Source: an uncultured Clostridiaceae bacterium
GTDB taxonomy: Bacteria; Bacillota; Clostridia; Lachnospirales; Lachnospiraceae
Assembly: GCA_958441075.1 (NCBI GenBank)
Contig: CAUCBQ010000022.1
Coordinates: 1-18,718 of the forward strand
Reading direction: 5' to 3'
Length of the DNA stretch: 18,718 bases
Positions 1 to 6,877 of the stretch are shown here, in pieces; the stretch's first letter is position 1, and the number at the start of each line of letters is the position of its first letter. The notes beneath the pieces are model-generated. The model saw only the letters and a program-made list of their open reading frames with translations, did not search any database and was not told where the DNA came from. The position numbers and the translations under genes are program-made.

Positions 1-1
1 G

Positions 2-508
2 GAGCTTAAGGACACCGTGGAGCAGATGCTCCTGACGGGCTGCACATACAAGGAGATTGTAGCCTTCCTGAAGGCGAATGGTGAGGAGATGAGTCAGATG
101 GCTATCTGCACCTATGCCAGGAAGTATCTGGCCACGGTGGAGATGATCAACGTGGCTCAGAGTAATTTCTCCATGCTGATGGAGGAAATGAACCGGTATC
201 CGGATCTGGACACCTCTGAGGCACTGATCCGGCTGGCCAGCCATCACGTAATGAATGCGCTGACCAACGTGGATGAGGAGCAGATGAAGGATGTCCCCAT
301 TGAAAAACTGATCAAGGAGACAAACGGCTTAATCCGGGCGGCTGCCTACAAGAAGCGGATCGAGGTACAGAACCGTGAGAGCTATGAAGCAGGGCTGGAA
401 GCAGTCAAGAGCCTTGTGTTTGAGGCAATGGCTAAGGAGCAGCCGGAGCTGTACCGGCAGGTCAGCGCATATCTGAACAAAAAGAAACAGGAAGGTCTGG
501 AGGGGTAA
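2..508 (+). CDS. Small terminase-like protein, DUF3486 (Mu gp27-like), 5' partial
   Basis: The reading frame is already open at base 2 and runs to TAA at 506-508, so the true start is left of the window. The visible residues before the first ATG (codon at 17) fit the beginning of a DUF3486 domain, so I do not take that ATG as the start. The family, named for Mu gp27, is thought to recognise phage DNA at the start of packaging. The first 40 or so visible residues form a helix-turn-helix-like segment (GCTYKEIVAFLKANG), followed by a long helical region rich in Glu, Lys and Ala. The position just before the large terminase supports the role. It ends two bases before the next ATG, which indicates translational coupling. 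The family call rests on remembered sequence pattern and context. Confidence 0.72.
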   Translation, partial: ELKDTVEQMLLTGCTYKEIVAFLKANGEEMSQMAICTYARKYLATVEMINVAQSNFSMLMEEMNRYPDLDTSEALIRLASHHVMNALTNVDEEQMKDVPIEKLIKETNGLIRAAAYKKRIEVQNRESYEAGLEAVKSLVFEAMAKEQPELYRQVSAYLNKKKQEGLEG

Positions 509-510
509 GG

Positions 511-1017
511 ATGCGGTGGTATGTGGTTCATGTGAAAACAGGAGAGGAACAGAAAATCGCGGAAAGGCTGTCTTCTGCCGGATTCCGGGCGCTGGTTCCG
601 GCGGAAAACCGTCCAGTGCGAAACGGAGGGAACTGGGACATGAAGGAATATGTCCTGTTTCCGGGATATGTGTTTCTCCAGATGTGTTATAACGCGGAAA
701 ATTACTACCGTTTGAAAGCCATTCCAGGGATCATAAACCTGTTAAATGGAACCCTGAGCTATCTGGAAGCCGAATGGATACTGCTCCTTTCGGGGCAGGA
801 CGGACAGCCCCTGGAACCTTCCCTAGTGAAAAACAGGGATGGGAAGCTGGAAATTAAAGATGGAGTTTTGACAAAATTCCGAAGCCGGGTCATCCGGCTG
901 GATAAGCGCAGCCGCAGGGCTCTGATTGAATTATCTATCTGCGGAGAGAAAAAAGAGGTACAGCTGGGAATCCGGCTGTCGGAGGAAACAGGAAGCGAGC
1001 AGATGGCAGACGGTTGA
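511..1017 (+). CDS. NusG paralogue, LoaP-like transcription antitermination factor
   Basis: The protein has 168 residues, a normal NusG length. Residues 1-100 form the NGN domain that binds RNA polymerase: it opens with MRWYVVHVKTGEE and carries the family signatures LFPGYVF (49-55) and IPGI (71-74). Residues about 113-150 form a KOW domain (KDGVLTKFRSRVIRLDKRSR). Two features suggest a specialised paralogue of the LoaP/RfaH class and not housekeeping NusG: it lies inside a phage packaging operon, and it sits directly before a structured leader. Such factors travel with polymerase and suppress termination across long operons. The likely client is the late operon that follows. ATG at 511 follows the upstream stop by two bases, with a GGAGGGG-type ribosome binding site inside the upstream gene. 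Bacterial NusG captured without a special role is the alternative. Confidence 0.85.
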   Translation: MRWYVVHVKTGEEQKIAERLSSAGFRALVPAENRPVRNGGNWDMKEYVLFPGYVFLQMCYNAENYYRLKAIPGIINLLNGTLSYLEAEWILLLSGQDGQPLEPSLVKNRDGKLEIKDGVLTKFRSRVIRLDKRSRRALIELSICGEKKEVQLGIRLSEETGSEQMADG

Positions 1018-1163
1018 TTCGTCCCGCTGCAGGAAGCCGTGGACATAGGGGAACAGGAACTGAGCAGGATGGCCTGGTCGGGTGGCGGAGCCAACCCACC
1101 GGGGGCAGGCTGCGAGGTTCTTTTTTAGTTTGGCTGCAATGCCGTTTAAATTGCGTAAAAACC

Positions 1164-1183
1164 CCTTTAAAACCGTTTAAAGG
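1164..1183 (+). repeat. Perfect 8-bp hairpin, CCGT/TTTAAA-rich, in terL leader
   Basis: CCTTTAAA (1164-1171) and TTTAAAGG (1176-1183) are exact inverted complements around the four-base loop ACCG. No T run follows, so it does not look like an intrinsic terminator. It lies about 85 bases before the terL start, just downstream of the nusG-like gene. A protein- or polymerase-recognised RNA hairpin is a reasonable guess. Pairing is AT-rich, so stability is modest. Confidence 0.6.
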
Positions 1184-1190
1184 ATTGCAG

Positions 1191-1211
1191 GCGGGGAAAT
1201 GTTCCAGCCGC
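1191..1211 (+). repeat. Bulged hairpin in terL leader
   Basis: GCGGGGAA (1191-1198) pairs with TTCC (1202-1205) and CCGC (1208-1211), leaving a three-base loop ATG and a two-base AG bulge on the 3' side. It stands eight bases after the perfect hairpin at 1164-1183, so the two would form tandem stem-loops in the transcript. Its role is unknown. Confidence 0.45.
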
Positions 1212-1268
1212 AGGGAAAGACGGAATACAGGGCAGATAGGAAAAAGGATACAGACAGGAGGTGGGCCG

Positions 1269-3026
1269 GTGAAACGCCAGGGAAAACAGAACAGCATCAA
1301 TACCCTTCTTGGAGCATTGACAGAAGCGGAAAGCAGGGCGCTTTATGATGAGCAGGACACATCAGCCTACGATCTGGGCTGCCTTTTAAATACCTTTTTA
1401 CACAAGGATAATGATCCTGCCAGGGCCCGGCTTTTAAAGGAATATGAGGCGGGCCTTCCGGTTACCGGGCCGGAGGGGATACGGAAACGCCTGGGAGCCA
1501 TTGATATGGAGTTTTTTGGACGGGCCTACTTTCCACACTACTTTTCAAGGCCGTCCCCGGAATTCCACCGGGATCTGGATGCAATCTGGCAGCAGGGCGT
1601 GTTAAAGGGGCGCTATCCTCTGACACCCAGGGATGCCAGGGCCATCAGCCGGATGCCGGGCTGCCGACGGGCGGTAGCAGCTCCCCGTGGCCATGCAAAA
1701 AGTACCACGCTGACATTTAAGGGAACCATGCATGCAGTCCTGTATGAGTATAAGCATTATCCCATCATCCTGTCAGACAGTTCTGACCAGGCAGAAGGCT
1801 TTCTGGAGAATATCCGTGTGGAATTTGAAGAGAACGGCCTGATCCAGGAGGATTTTGGTGACCTGCAGGGAAAAGTCTGGAGAAACAATGTGATCCTGAC
1901 AGCCAGCGGGATCAAGGTGGAGGCGATTGGCTCAGGAAAGAAGATCCGAGGCAGGAAGCACCGCAACTGGAGGCCGGATCTGCTGGTACTGGATGATATT
2001 GAGAACGATGAGAATGTCCGGACACCGGAACAGCGTTTAAAGCTTTCAAACTGGTTCAACAAGGCGGTTTCCAAGGCCGGGGATGATTATACGGATATTG
2101 TGTATATCGGAACCCTGCTGCACTATGACAGCCTCCTGGCCCACACCCTTTCCAATCCCGGTTATAAGTCTATTAAATACAAGGCGGTGTTGGCATTTTC
2201 GGATGCGGAAGACCTGTGGAAGCAGTGGGAGGACATTTACACGGACCTTTCCAACGATTCCCATGAGGAGGATGCAAGGGCATTCTTTGAGGCGCACCGA
2301 GAGGAAATGCTGGAAGGCACAAAGGTCTTGTGGGAGGAGAAGCTTTCTTACTATGACCTGATGAAGATGCGGGTGGATGAGGGCGAAGCTTCATTCAACT
2401 CAGAGGAGCAGAACGAGCCCATCAATCCGGATGACTGCCTGTTCCAGGAGGAATGGCTGGATTATTACAATGAAGCCGAGGTGGATTTCAAAGACCGGAA
2501 TTTCATCTTTTTTGGTTTTGTGGACCCGTCCCTTGGAAAGACAAAGCACAGCGACTTTTCGGCTATCATTACGCTGGCAAAGCACAAATCAACCGGTTAT
2601 ATGTATGTATATGACGCAGATATTGAACGCCGCCATCCGGACCGGATCATTGCAGATATACTGGAGAAGGAGCGGAGGCTGCGGCGTGATTTTGGAAGGG
2701 GATATAAGAAATTCGGCTGTGAGACGGTACAGTTCCAATGGTTCTTAAAAGAGGAGCTAGTTAAGGCCAGTGCAAAGGCAGGCTTATACCTTCCGGTGGA
2801 GGAAGTCCCGCAGACTGCGGATAAGGTGCTGCGTATCCAGACCATGCAGCCGGACATCAAAAATAAATATATCAAATTCAGCCGCCGCCATAAGCGCCTG
2901 CTTGAGCAGCTGTTGCAGTTCCCAATGGGGGCGCATGATGACGGCCCGGATGCCCTGGAGGGCTGCAGGACATTGGCGAAAAAGGTGAAGAAGTTCCGGA
3001 TCATGGATCGGGGCTGCTTGGTTTAG
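1269..3026 (+). CDS. terL: Large terminase subunit (ATPase/nuclease)
   Basis: The 585-residue packaging motor cuts concatemeric or integrated DNA and pumps it into the prohead. I chose GTG at 1269 because AGGAGGTG stands at 1257-1264 and the sequence upstream does not look like protein. The ATPase half has a Walker A-like APRGHAKST at about 138-146 (Lys144) and a Walker B-like LLVLDDIEN with the acidic pair Asp242-Asp243. The RNase H-like nuclease half has its first acidic residue in FVDPSLGK (Asp419), further acidic residues in HSDFS, and a closing GAHDDGPDALEG motif (Asp561). Length and motif order match the terL family, including Mu gp28-type members. The portal follows 15 bases later. Function is confident; the cutting strategy (headful, cos or Mu-type) cannot be read from this window. 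Confidence 0.95.
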   Translation: MKRQGKQNSINTLLGALTEAESRALYDEQDTSAYDLGCLLNTFLHKDNDPARARLLKEYEAGLPVTGPEGIRKRLGAIDMEFFGRAYFPHYFSRPSPEFHRDLDAIWQQGVLKGRYPLTPRDARAISRMPGCRRAVAAPRGHAKSTTLTFKGTMHAVLYEYKHYPIILSDSSDQAEGFLENIRVEFEENGLIQEDFGDLQGKVWRNNVILTASGIKVEAIGSGKKIRGRKHRNWRPDLLVLDDIENDENVRTPEQRLKLSNWFNKAVSKAGDDYTDIVYIGTLLHYDSLLAHTLSNPGYKSIKYKAVLAFSDAEDLWKQWEDIYTDLSNDSHEEDARAFFEAHREEMLEGTKVLWEEKLSYYDLMKMRVDEGEASFNSEEQNEPINPDDCLFQEEWLDYYNEAEVDFKDRNFIFFGFVDPSLGKTKHSDFSAIITLAKHKSTGYMYVYDADIERRHPDRIIADILEKERRLRRDFGRGYKKFGCETVQFQWFLKEELVKASAKAGLYLPVEEVPQTADKVLRIQTMQPDIKNKYIKFSRRHKRLLEQLLQFPMGAHDDGPDALEGCRTLAKKVKKFRIMDRGCLV

Positions 3027-3041
3027 AAGGAGGTGGTGCAG

Positions 3042-4415
3042 ATGATTGTCTATATGGACAGGGCGTCGATCGAGGCGCTGTCTCTGGAGGATATCCGGGA
3101 TATTGTCGCAAGGCACAGCCATAATACGAAATATGACAGACTGGAGCGTTATTATGTAGGGGATCATGATATCCTCCATACAGAAAAGACAGACCAGACA
3201 GGTGGGAACAACCGGATTGTCAATAATCTGGCCCGTTATATTACGGATACGGCTACTGGATATTTCCTGGGGCAGCCTGTGGTGTACAGCTCTGAGAATG
3301 AGGAGTATCTGGAAATCCTGCAGGATATATTTGACTATAATGATGAACAGGATCACAATACGGAGCTTGGGAAGCAGTGCAGTGTGATGGGGGACTGCTT
3401 TGAGATGTATTATCTGGATGAATATGGGAAAATACGCATGGGTCTGGTTTTTCCGCAGAACCTGATCCTGTTCTATGAAACGGAAAGTGAGTTTACCAGC
3501 CCTCTGGCAGCCCTGCGCCTGATCCATTCCCTGGATAAAAATGGGAATCTTACTCTGGATGTGGAGTTCTGGACCCATCAGAAGGTCATATATCTCCAGT
3601 CACACAATGGTGGGGCCCTTGCTGTAAAAGGATGGGAGGAACATTACTGGGATGATGTGCCGTTCACAGAGTTTATCAATAACCGGGAACGGATTGGGGA
3701 CTTTGAGGGCGTGATCAGCGAGATCGATGCTTACAACCGGGTACAGTCCAATACAGCCAATTACTTCCAGTATAACGATGACGCCATTTTAAAGATCATG
3801 AAGCTGGGGGACGTAAGTACGGACGATATCCAGGACATGAAACGGAAACGGGCCATTATCCTGGAGGATGGGGGAGATGTGGACTGGCTGCTGAAGCATG
3901 TGGAGGACACGGCTCTTGAAAATTATAAGAACCGGCTGCGCGAAGATATCCATCTGGGGGCGAATGTCCCCAACATGACCGATGAAGCCTTTGGGGGGAA
4001 CCTGTCCGGCGTGGCAGTGTCCTATAAGCTGTGGGGGCTGGAGCAGATCTGTGCCATCAAGGAACGGAAGTTTAAGAGGGCGCTCCAGCGCCGGATCGAA
4101 CTGATCACCCATATGCTGAACCTTCAGGGGCATCATTTTGATTACAGGGATATTGATATGCGTTTCCGGCGAAATAAGCCCCAGAATATTCTGGAGCAGT
4201 CCCAGATTGTAGGCAACTTAAGCAGTATGCTGTCAAAAGAAACATTGCTGCAGCTGCTCCCATTCATTGACAATCCCAAAGAAGAAATTGAAAAGCTGGA
4301 TGAGGAACAGGAGCAGGATACAGAAGGGTTTGGCGTGTACCAGAATTTTGCCAAAGCCTTCCAGCCTGCAGAGCAGGAGGATACACAGGCTGCAAAGGGG
4401 GCTGATACCCGGTGA
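3042..4415 (+). CDS. Portal protein, SPP1 gp6-like
   Basis: This 457-residue protein should form the dodecameric ring at the unique capsid vertex through which DNA enters and leaves. The frame also opens with GTG codons at 3033 and 3036, but AAGGAGG at 3027-3033 is correctly spaced for ATG at 3042. Typical SPP1 gp6-family features are the early NNRIVNNLARYITDTATGY segment, a middle region with FTEFINNRERIGDFEG followed by IDAYNRVQSNTANYF, and the later GGNLSGVAVSYKLWGLEQ helix region. The C-terminus is acidic and Gln-rich. It sits between terL and the minor head gene, the standard order. Its stop overlaps the next start (GTGA at 4412-4415). Confidence 0.95.
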   Translation: MIVYMDRASIEALSLEDIRDIVARHSHNTKYDRLERYYVGDHDILHTEKTDQTGGNNRIVNNLARYITDTATGYFLGQPVVYSSENEEYLEILQDIFDYNDEQDHNTELGKQCSVMGDCFEMYYLDEYGKIRMGLVFPQNLILFYETESEFTSPLAALRLIHSLDKNGNLTLDVEFWTHQKVIYLQSHNGGALAVKGWEEHYWDDVPFTEFINNRERIGDFEGVISEIDAYNRVQSNTANYFQYNDDAILKIMKLGDVSTDDIQDMKRKRAIILEDGGDVDWLLKHVEDTALENYKNRLREDIHLGANVPNMTDEAFGGNLSGVAVSYKLWGLEQICAIKERKFKRALQRRIELITHMLNLQGHHFDYRDIDMRFRRNKPQNILEQSQIVGNLSSMLSKETLLQLLPFIDNPKEEIEKLDEEQEQDTEGFGVYQNFAKAFQPAEQEDTQAAKGADTR

Positions 4416-6130
4416 ATGAGGAGCAGAGAAAGGAATGGATCCAGGCAGCGAAAGAACAGGTTTTAAGAAATGCCAGGGAAACAGACCAATGTGAAAGGGA
4501 CCTGATGGAGCTGTACAGTGAATGTGCCATGCAGCTGGAAAAGGAGATCAGGGCCTTTTACAGCAAATATGCATCGGATAACCAGCTGACAGAGACGGAA
4601 GCCTCCAGGCTGCTGTCAGGCAAAGAATACAGCTCTTTTAAACGGTCTTTAGAAGGGTATTTAAAAGAGATAGAAACCGGGAATGATTCAGGGCTTATTC
4701 TGGAACTGAATACATTGGCAGCGAAATCGCGTATAAGCCGGAAGGAGCAGCTCCTTTCCAATATCTACCGCAACATGGCCCATCTGGCAGGGCGGTCAGA
4801 AGAGGGCCTTACGGAGCTTTTGTCAGATCTTGTGAAGACAAATTTTGACAGGAAGATGTTTGATATCCAGAGGATCGCAGGGGTGGAGTGGAAGGCGGCA
4901 GGGATTGATGAGGGGATGCTGAAACAGATCCTGTCCTATCCATGGAGTGGGAAGCAGTATTCCCAGACACTATGGGGGAATACGGACAAGCTGGCTGCAC
5001 TGGTACGCAGGGAGCTTACCCTTGGGTTTATGTCCGGAAGCAGTGTGGACACGATGACGGGAAAGATTGATGCCGTCATGGATCGCGGGCGTTATGCGGC
5101 GCAGCGCCTGATCCGGACGGAAGCCTCCTATTTTTCCAATCAGGGACAGCTGCTGGCCTATAAAGAGGCCGGAGTGGAAAAATACCGGTTCCTGGGAGGA
5201 GGCTGCGGGATCTGCCAGCGCCTGAACGGAGGGATATTTTCCGTTGAGGATGCAAAACCAGGGGAGAACCTTCCGCCGATCCACCCGAACTGCAAATGTA
5301 CTACAGTGGCAGCGTATGACATCCCTGTATTTAAACGCAGGGAGGGAAATCCGCTGAAGGATAATCCAAAATTCCAGGAATGGAAGAAACGGCAGATGAA
5401 AGCAGAAGAAGAGGACCATGCTGAGCCGGGAATAAAGGGGAAAATCCAGTCATTTTTAGATGACAGGAAAGCCCGGAAGGAAGCTGCAGCCATTTTGGAG
5501 CCTTATGCAGACCGGGTAAAGGTGACAGGGGATGTCAATATGAGGAACTACAGGATGGCTGCAGCAGAGCTTGAACGCCAGCTGGAAAAGACCCCGATCA
5601 AACGCCTGGATCAGATCGAGGTGTTTGACAGCCGGGATGCTCCTGGAAGAATGGCAGCTGCCAGAGGGCTCTCCCTCCGTCTTGGTACAGATCTGATGAA
5701 CGATCCGGAACATTACTACCAGGGTTCCGTGGTAAATTGGCAGGACCGCATGGACCGGATCCTTCAAAAACTGCGGTCCAGAATGCAGGGAGCGCCGTCA
5801 GAAGAACTGCAGCAGAAATACAGCGCTGTTATGGAACAGAAACGGTACAGCCGTGGAAATGTCCTGTACGAAGGCAGGGAAATCAGCTGTGTGATCCAGC
5901 ATGAGATGATGCATATAATCACGAATGATAAAGGATTAAAGGGTGACAGAAGGCTGATCAAGTGTTACAATGAAGCCATACAAAGAGGCGATATATACCG
6001 GATCTCGTACCGCGCTGCTGCAAATGAAAGAGAATTCCTCGCAGAAGCAGGGGTTATGTATGAAAATGGAGAACCGCTTCCGGATTATATTCGTGAAATG
6101 GTAAGGGAGTATAAGACATATGAAATATAA
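4412..6130 (+). CDS. MuF/SPP1 gp7 minor head protein with C-terminal HExxH metalloprotease-like domain
   Basis: The protein has 572 residues in two parts. Residues 1 to about 310 are a MuF-type minor head domain: mostly helical, then RTEASYFSNQG and the closing motif with a CxxC pair (Cys265, Cys268) and HPNCKC (His291, Cys294, Cys296). These minor head proteins bind the portal and may be ejected with the DNA. The C-terminal part carries HEMMH at 497-501, the zinc-metalloprotease HExxH signature, and about 40 residues later EFLAE (Glu541, Glu545), which could supply the third zinc ligand as in gluzincins such as anthrax lethal factor. It could be an injected effector or toxin, or a head maturation protease, since no separate prohead protease is seen nearby. 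Start GTG 4412 overlaps the portal stop; no better ATG exists in frame close by. Confidence 0.88.
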   Translation: MNEEQRKEWIQAAKEQVLRNARETDQCERDLMELYSECAMQLEKEIRAFYSKYASDNQLTETEASRLLSGKEYSSFKRSLEGYLKEIETGNDSGLILELNTLAAKSRISRKEQLLSNIYRNMAHLAGRSEEGLTELLSDLVKTNFDRKMFDIQRIAGVEWKAAGIDEGMLKQILSYPWSGKQYSQTLWGNTDKLAALVRRELTLGFMSGSSVDTMTGKIDAVMDRGRYAAQRLIRTEASYFSNQGQLLAYKEAGVEKYRFLGGGCGICQRLNGGIFSVEDAKPGENLPPIHPNCKCTTVAAYDIPVFKRREGNPLKDNPKFQEWKKRQMKAEEEDHAEPGIKGKIQSFLDDRKARKEAAAILEPYADRVKVTGDVNMRNYRMAAAELERQLEKTPIKRLDQIEVFDSRDAPGRMAAARGLSLRLGTDLMNDPEHYYQGSVVNWQDRMDRILQKLRSRMQGAPSEELQQKYSAVMEQKRYSRGNVLYEGREISCVIQHEMMHIITNDKGLKGDRRLIKCYNEAIQRGDIYRISYRAAANEREFLAEAGVMYENGEPLPDYIREMVREYKTYEI

Positions 6131-6299
6131 GAACTGTAAAAACTGCCTGTTGTATGATGAACTGACGGACGGGACCCTCTCACCCTGTGATGAGGACTGG
6201 AAGTGGGAACGGCACTACTGTATTGCCTATAAAAGTGGTATACCGGATGATATCTGGAAAGGAAAGAAAGCCTGCCCGGAACAAATAGAAGATGCATAA
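6120..6299 (+). CDS. Small Cys-rich protein overlapping the MuF gene
   Basis: A 59-residue reading frame starts at ATG 6120, overlaps the last 11 bases of the MuF-metalloprotease gene and ends at TAA 6297-6299. It contains CKNC at 6-9, then Cys23, His32, Cys34 and Cys52, a spacing that could bind a metal. It is rich in Trp, Tyr and charged residues and has no signal or membrane segment. The overlap implies coupled translation with the upstream gene. I do not recognise the family. Possible roles are a zinc-binding head accessory, or an immunity or holding partner for the protease-like domain. The terminator-like hairpin starts three bases after its stop, which supports the end of a coupled unit. 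Confidence 0.65.
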   Translation: MKYKNCKNCLLYDELTDGTLSPCDEDWKWERHYCIAYKSGIPDDIWKGKKACPEQIEDA

Positions 6300-6301
6300 A
6301 C

Positions 6302-6330
6302 AAGTCCTGGAAACAGGGCTTATTTTATTA
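6302..6330 (+). terminator. Terminator-like hairpin after the MuF/Cys-rich pair
   Basis: AAGTCCTG (6302-6309) pairs with CAGGGCTT (6314-6321), eight base pairs including one G-U, around a GAAA tetraloop, followed by ATTTTATTA. The stem is solid but the T tract is interrupted, so termination would be partial. Its 3' side closely resembles that of the hairpin at 6849-6874. It may set expression of head genes downstream or be a site overridden by antitermination. Confidence 0.6.
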
Positions 6331-6358
6331 CAGAAAATGAAAGGAAAAGGACATTGCT

Positions 6359-6730
6359 ATGGAAAAAGACCTCATAATTTTAAAGGATGGAACTGAGTTG
6401 GAACTGGAATCTGCCTCCAGCCTGGGAGATATCCGCATTTTGTTTGCGGATAAAAATTCCCTGATGGATGCATGGGGGAAGATGACTCCGGAAAACCTGC
6501 AGGAAGTCCGGATACAAAACAGCTCTGGGATTGTAGCGGCCAGATATACGGATATGGTACTTGGCGATCCGGTCCTTACGGTCCACAGGCAGGGACAGGA
6601 GGGATTCCTGGCAGCATTTGGAATCCGCAGCAAGTCTGATCTGGAACGGCTGGAGGAGCGTATGGCTTCGGTGGAAGAAACAACGGATGTACTGACAATG
6701 GAACTTTTATCAGGAGGAGAAGGCATATGA
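6359..6730 (+). CDS. Hypothetical phage structural-region protein, 123 aa
   Basis: It starts at ATG 6359, with AAGGAAAAGG upstream as ribosome binding site. The N-terminus has the beta-rich pattern LIILKDGTELELESASSLGD, then IRILFADKNSLMDAWGKMTPENL; the C-terminal 35 residues (LERLEERMASVEETTDVLT) look like a short coiled coil. This layout resembles small proteins of Firmicutes phages found next to XkdX-like proteins, and an XkdX-like reading frame follows at once with an ATGA overlap. The function is unknown. A virion accessory role is a guess from the neighbourhood. It and the next gene form a two-gene unit between two similar hairpins. Confidence 0.72.
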   Translation: MEKDLIILKDGTELELESASSLGDIRILFADKNSLMDAWGKMTPENLQEVRIQNSSGIVAARYTDMVLGDPVLTVHRQGQEGFLAAFGIRSKSDLERLEERMASVEETTDVLTMELLSGGEGI

Positions 6731-6858
6731 TTCGTACATTAACCCGGATTTACCGGGACACTGGAAATGAAGAGTATCTGGACAGTGCGGTAAAGAAGCG
6801 CTGGATTACGGAAGAAGAGAAGAAAGAGATCATGGAATCGGTTAAAGCAGGCGCCTGA
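6727..6858 (+). CDS. XkdX-like small protein, 43 aa
   Basis: ATG at 6727 overlaps the stop of the preceding gene (ATGA, 6727-6730), with GGAGGAGA just upstream. The 43 residues include EEYLDSAVKKRWITEEEKKE, which follows the pattern of XkdX family proteins (an aromatic, a helix of the AV-K type, then IT-EE-K/Y-EI). XkdX proteins normally lie after tail fibre genes and have no firmly known role. The pattern is short, so homology is tentative, but overlap, ribosome binding site and codon use support a real gene. Confidence 0.62.
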   Translation: MIRTLTRIYRDTGNEEYLDSAVKKRWITEEEKKEIMESVKAGA

Positions 6859-6874
6859 CAGGGCGCTTATTTTA
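6849..6874 (+). terminator. Terminator-like hairpin after the XkdX-like gene
   Basis: AGGCGCC (6849-6855) pairs with GGCGCTT (6862-6868), one G-U included, across a six-base loop that holds the stop codon of the 43-aa gene. ATTTTAA follows. The arm CAGGGCGCTTATTTTA repeats the layout CAGGGCTTATTTTA of the hairpin at 6302-6330. It is GC-rich with a weak T tract, so partial termination or transcript processing is likeliest. Confidence 0.55.
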
Positions 6875-6877
6875 ATA

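Larger units (their letters stand above)
1018..1268 (+). promoter_or_regulatory. Gene-free structured leader between nusG-like gene and terL
   Basis: This 251-base stretch has no convincing gene. The large terminase frame is open back to a TTG at 1014, but those 85 codons look unlike protein (Arg, Gly, Cys and Trp rich) and no ribosome binding site supports that start. Visible elements, left to right: a GC-rich segment able to fold (GGTGG 1081-1085 with CCACC 1096-1100); a run of six T at 1121-1126; a weak pair GCAAT 1136-1140 with ATTGC 1150-1154; a perfect 8-bp hairpin at 1164-1183; a bulged hairpin at 1191-1211; and the terL ribosome binding site at 1257-1264. An imperfect direct repeat (CCGTTTAAA then ATTGC) occurs at 1142-1154 and 1173-1188. 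I infer a regulatory leader, possibly the loading site of the NusG paralogue. No clear promoter was seen. Confidence 0.5.

Noticed and set aside
1081..1126. Full intrinsic terminator after the nusG-like gene
   Set aside because: The GC-rich pairing is imperfect and the T6 run begins more than ten bases after any good stem, so I only list it as part of the structured leader.
1014..1268. N-terminal extension of the large terminase from TTG at 1014
   Set aside because: There is no ribosome binding site for the TTG, the residues are unlike protein, and GTG 1269 has an excellent AGGAGGTG. The open frame is chance.
935..1300. - strand open frame over the terL leader
   Set aside because: Pro, Cys and Phe rich translation, no ribosome binding site, and all neighbours run the other way.
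2784..3578. 264-codon open frame on the - strand across the terL/portal junction
   Set aside because: It crosses two well supported + strand genes and its translation (Ile, His, Leu and Gln rich) has no domain pattern.
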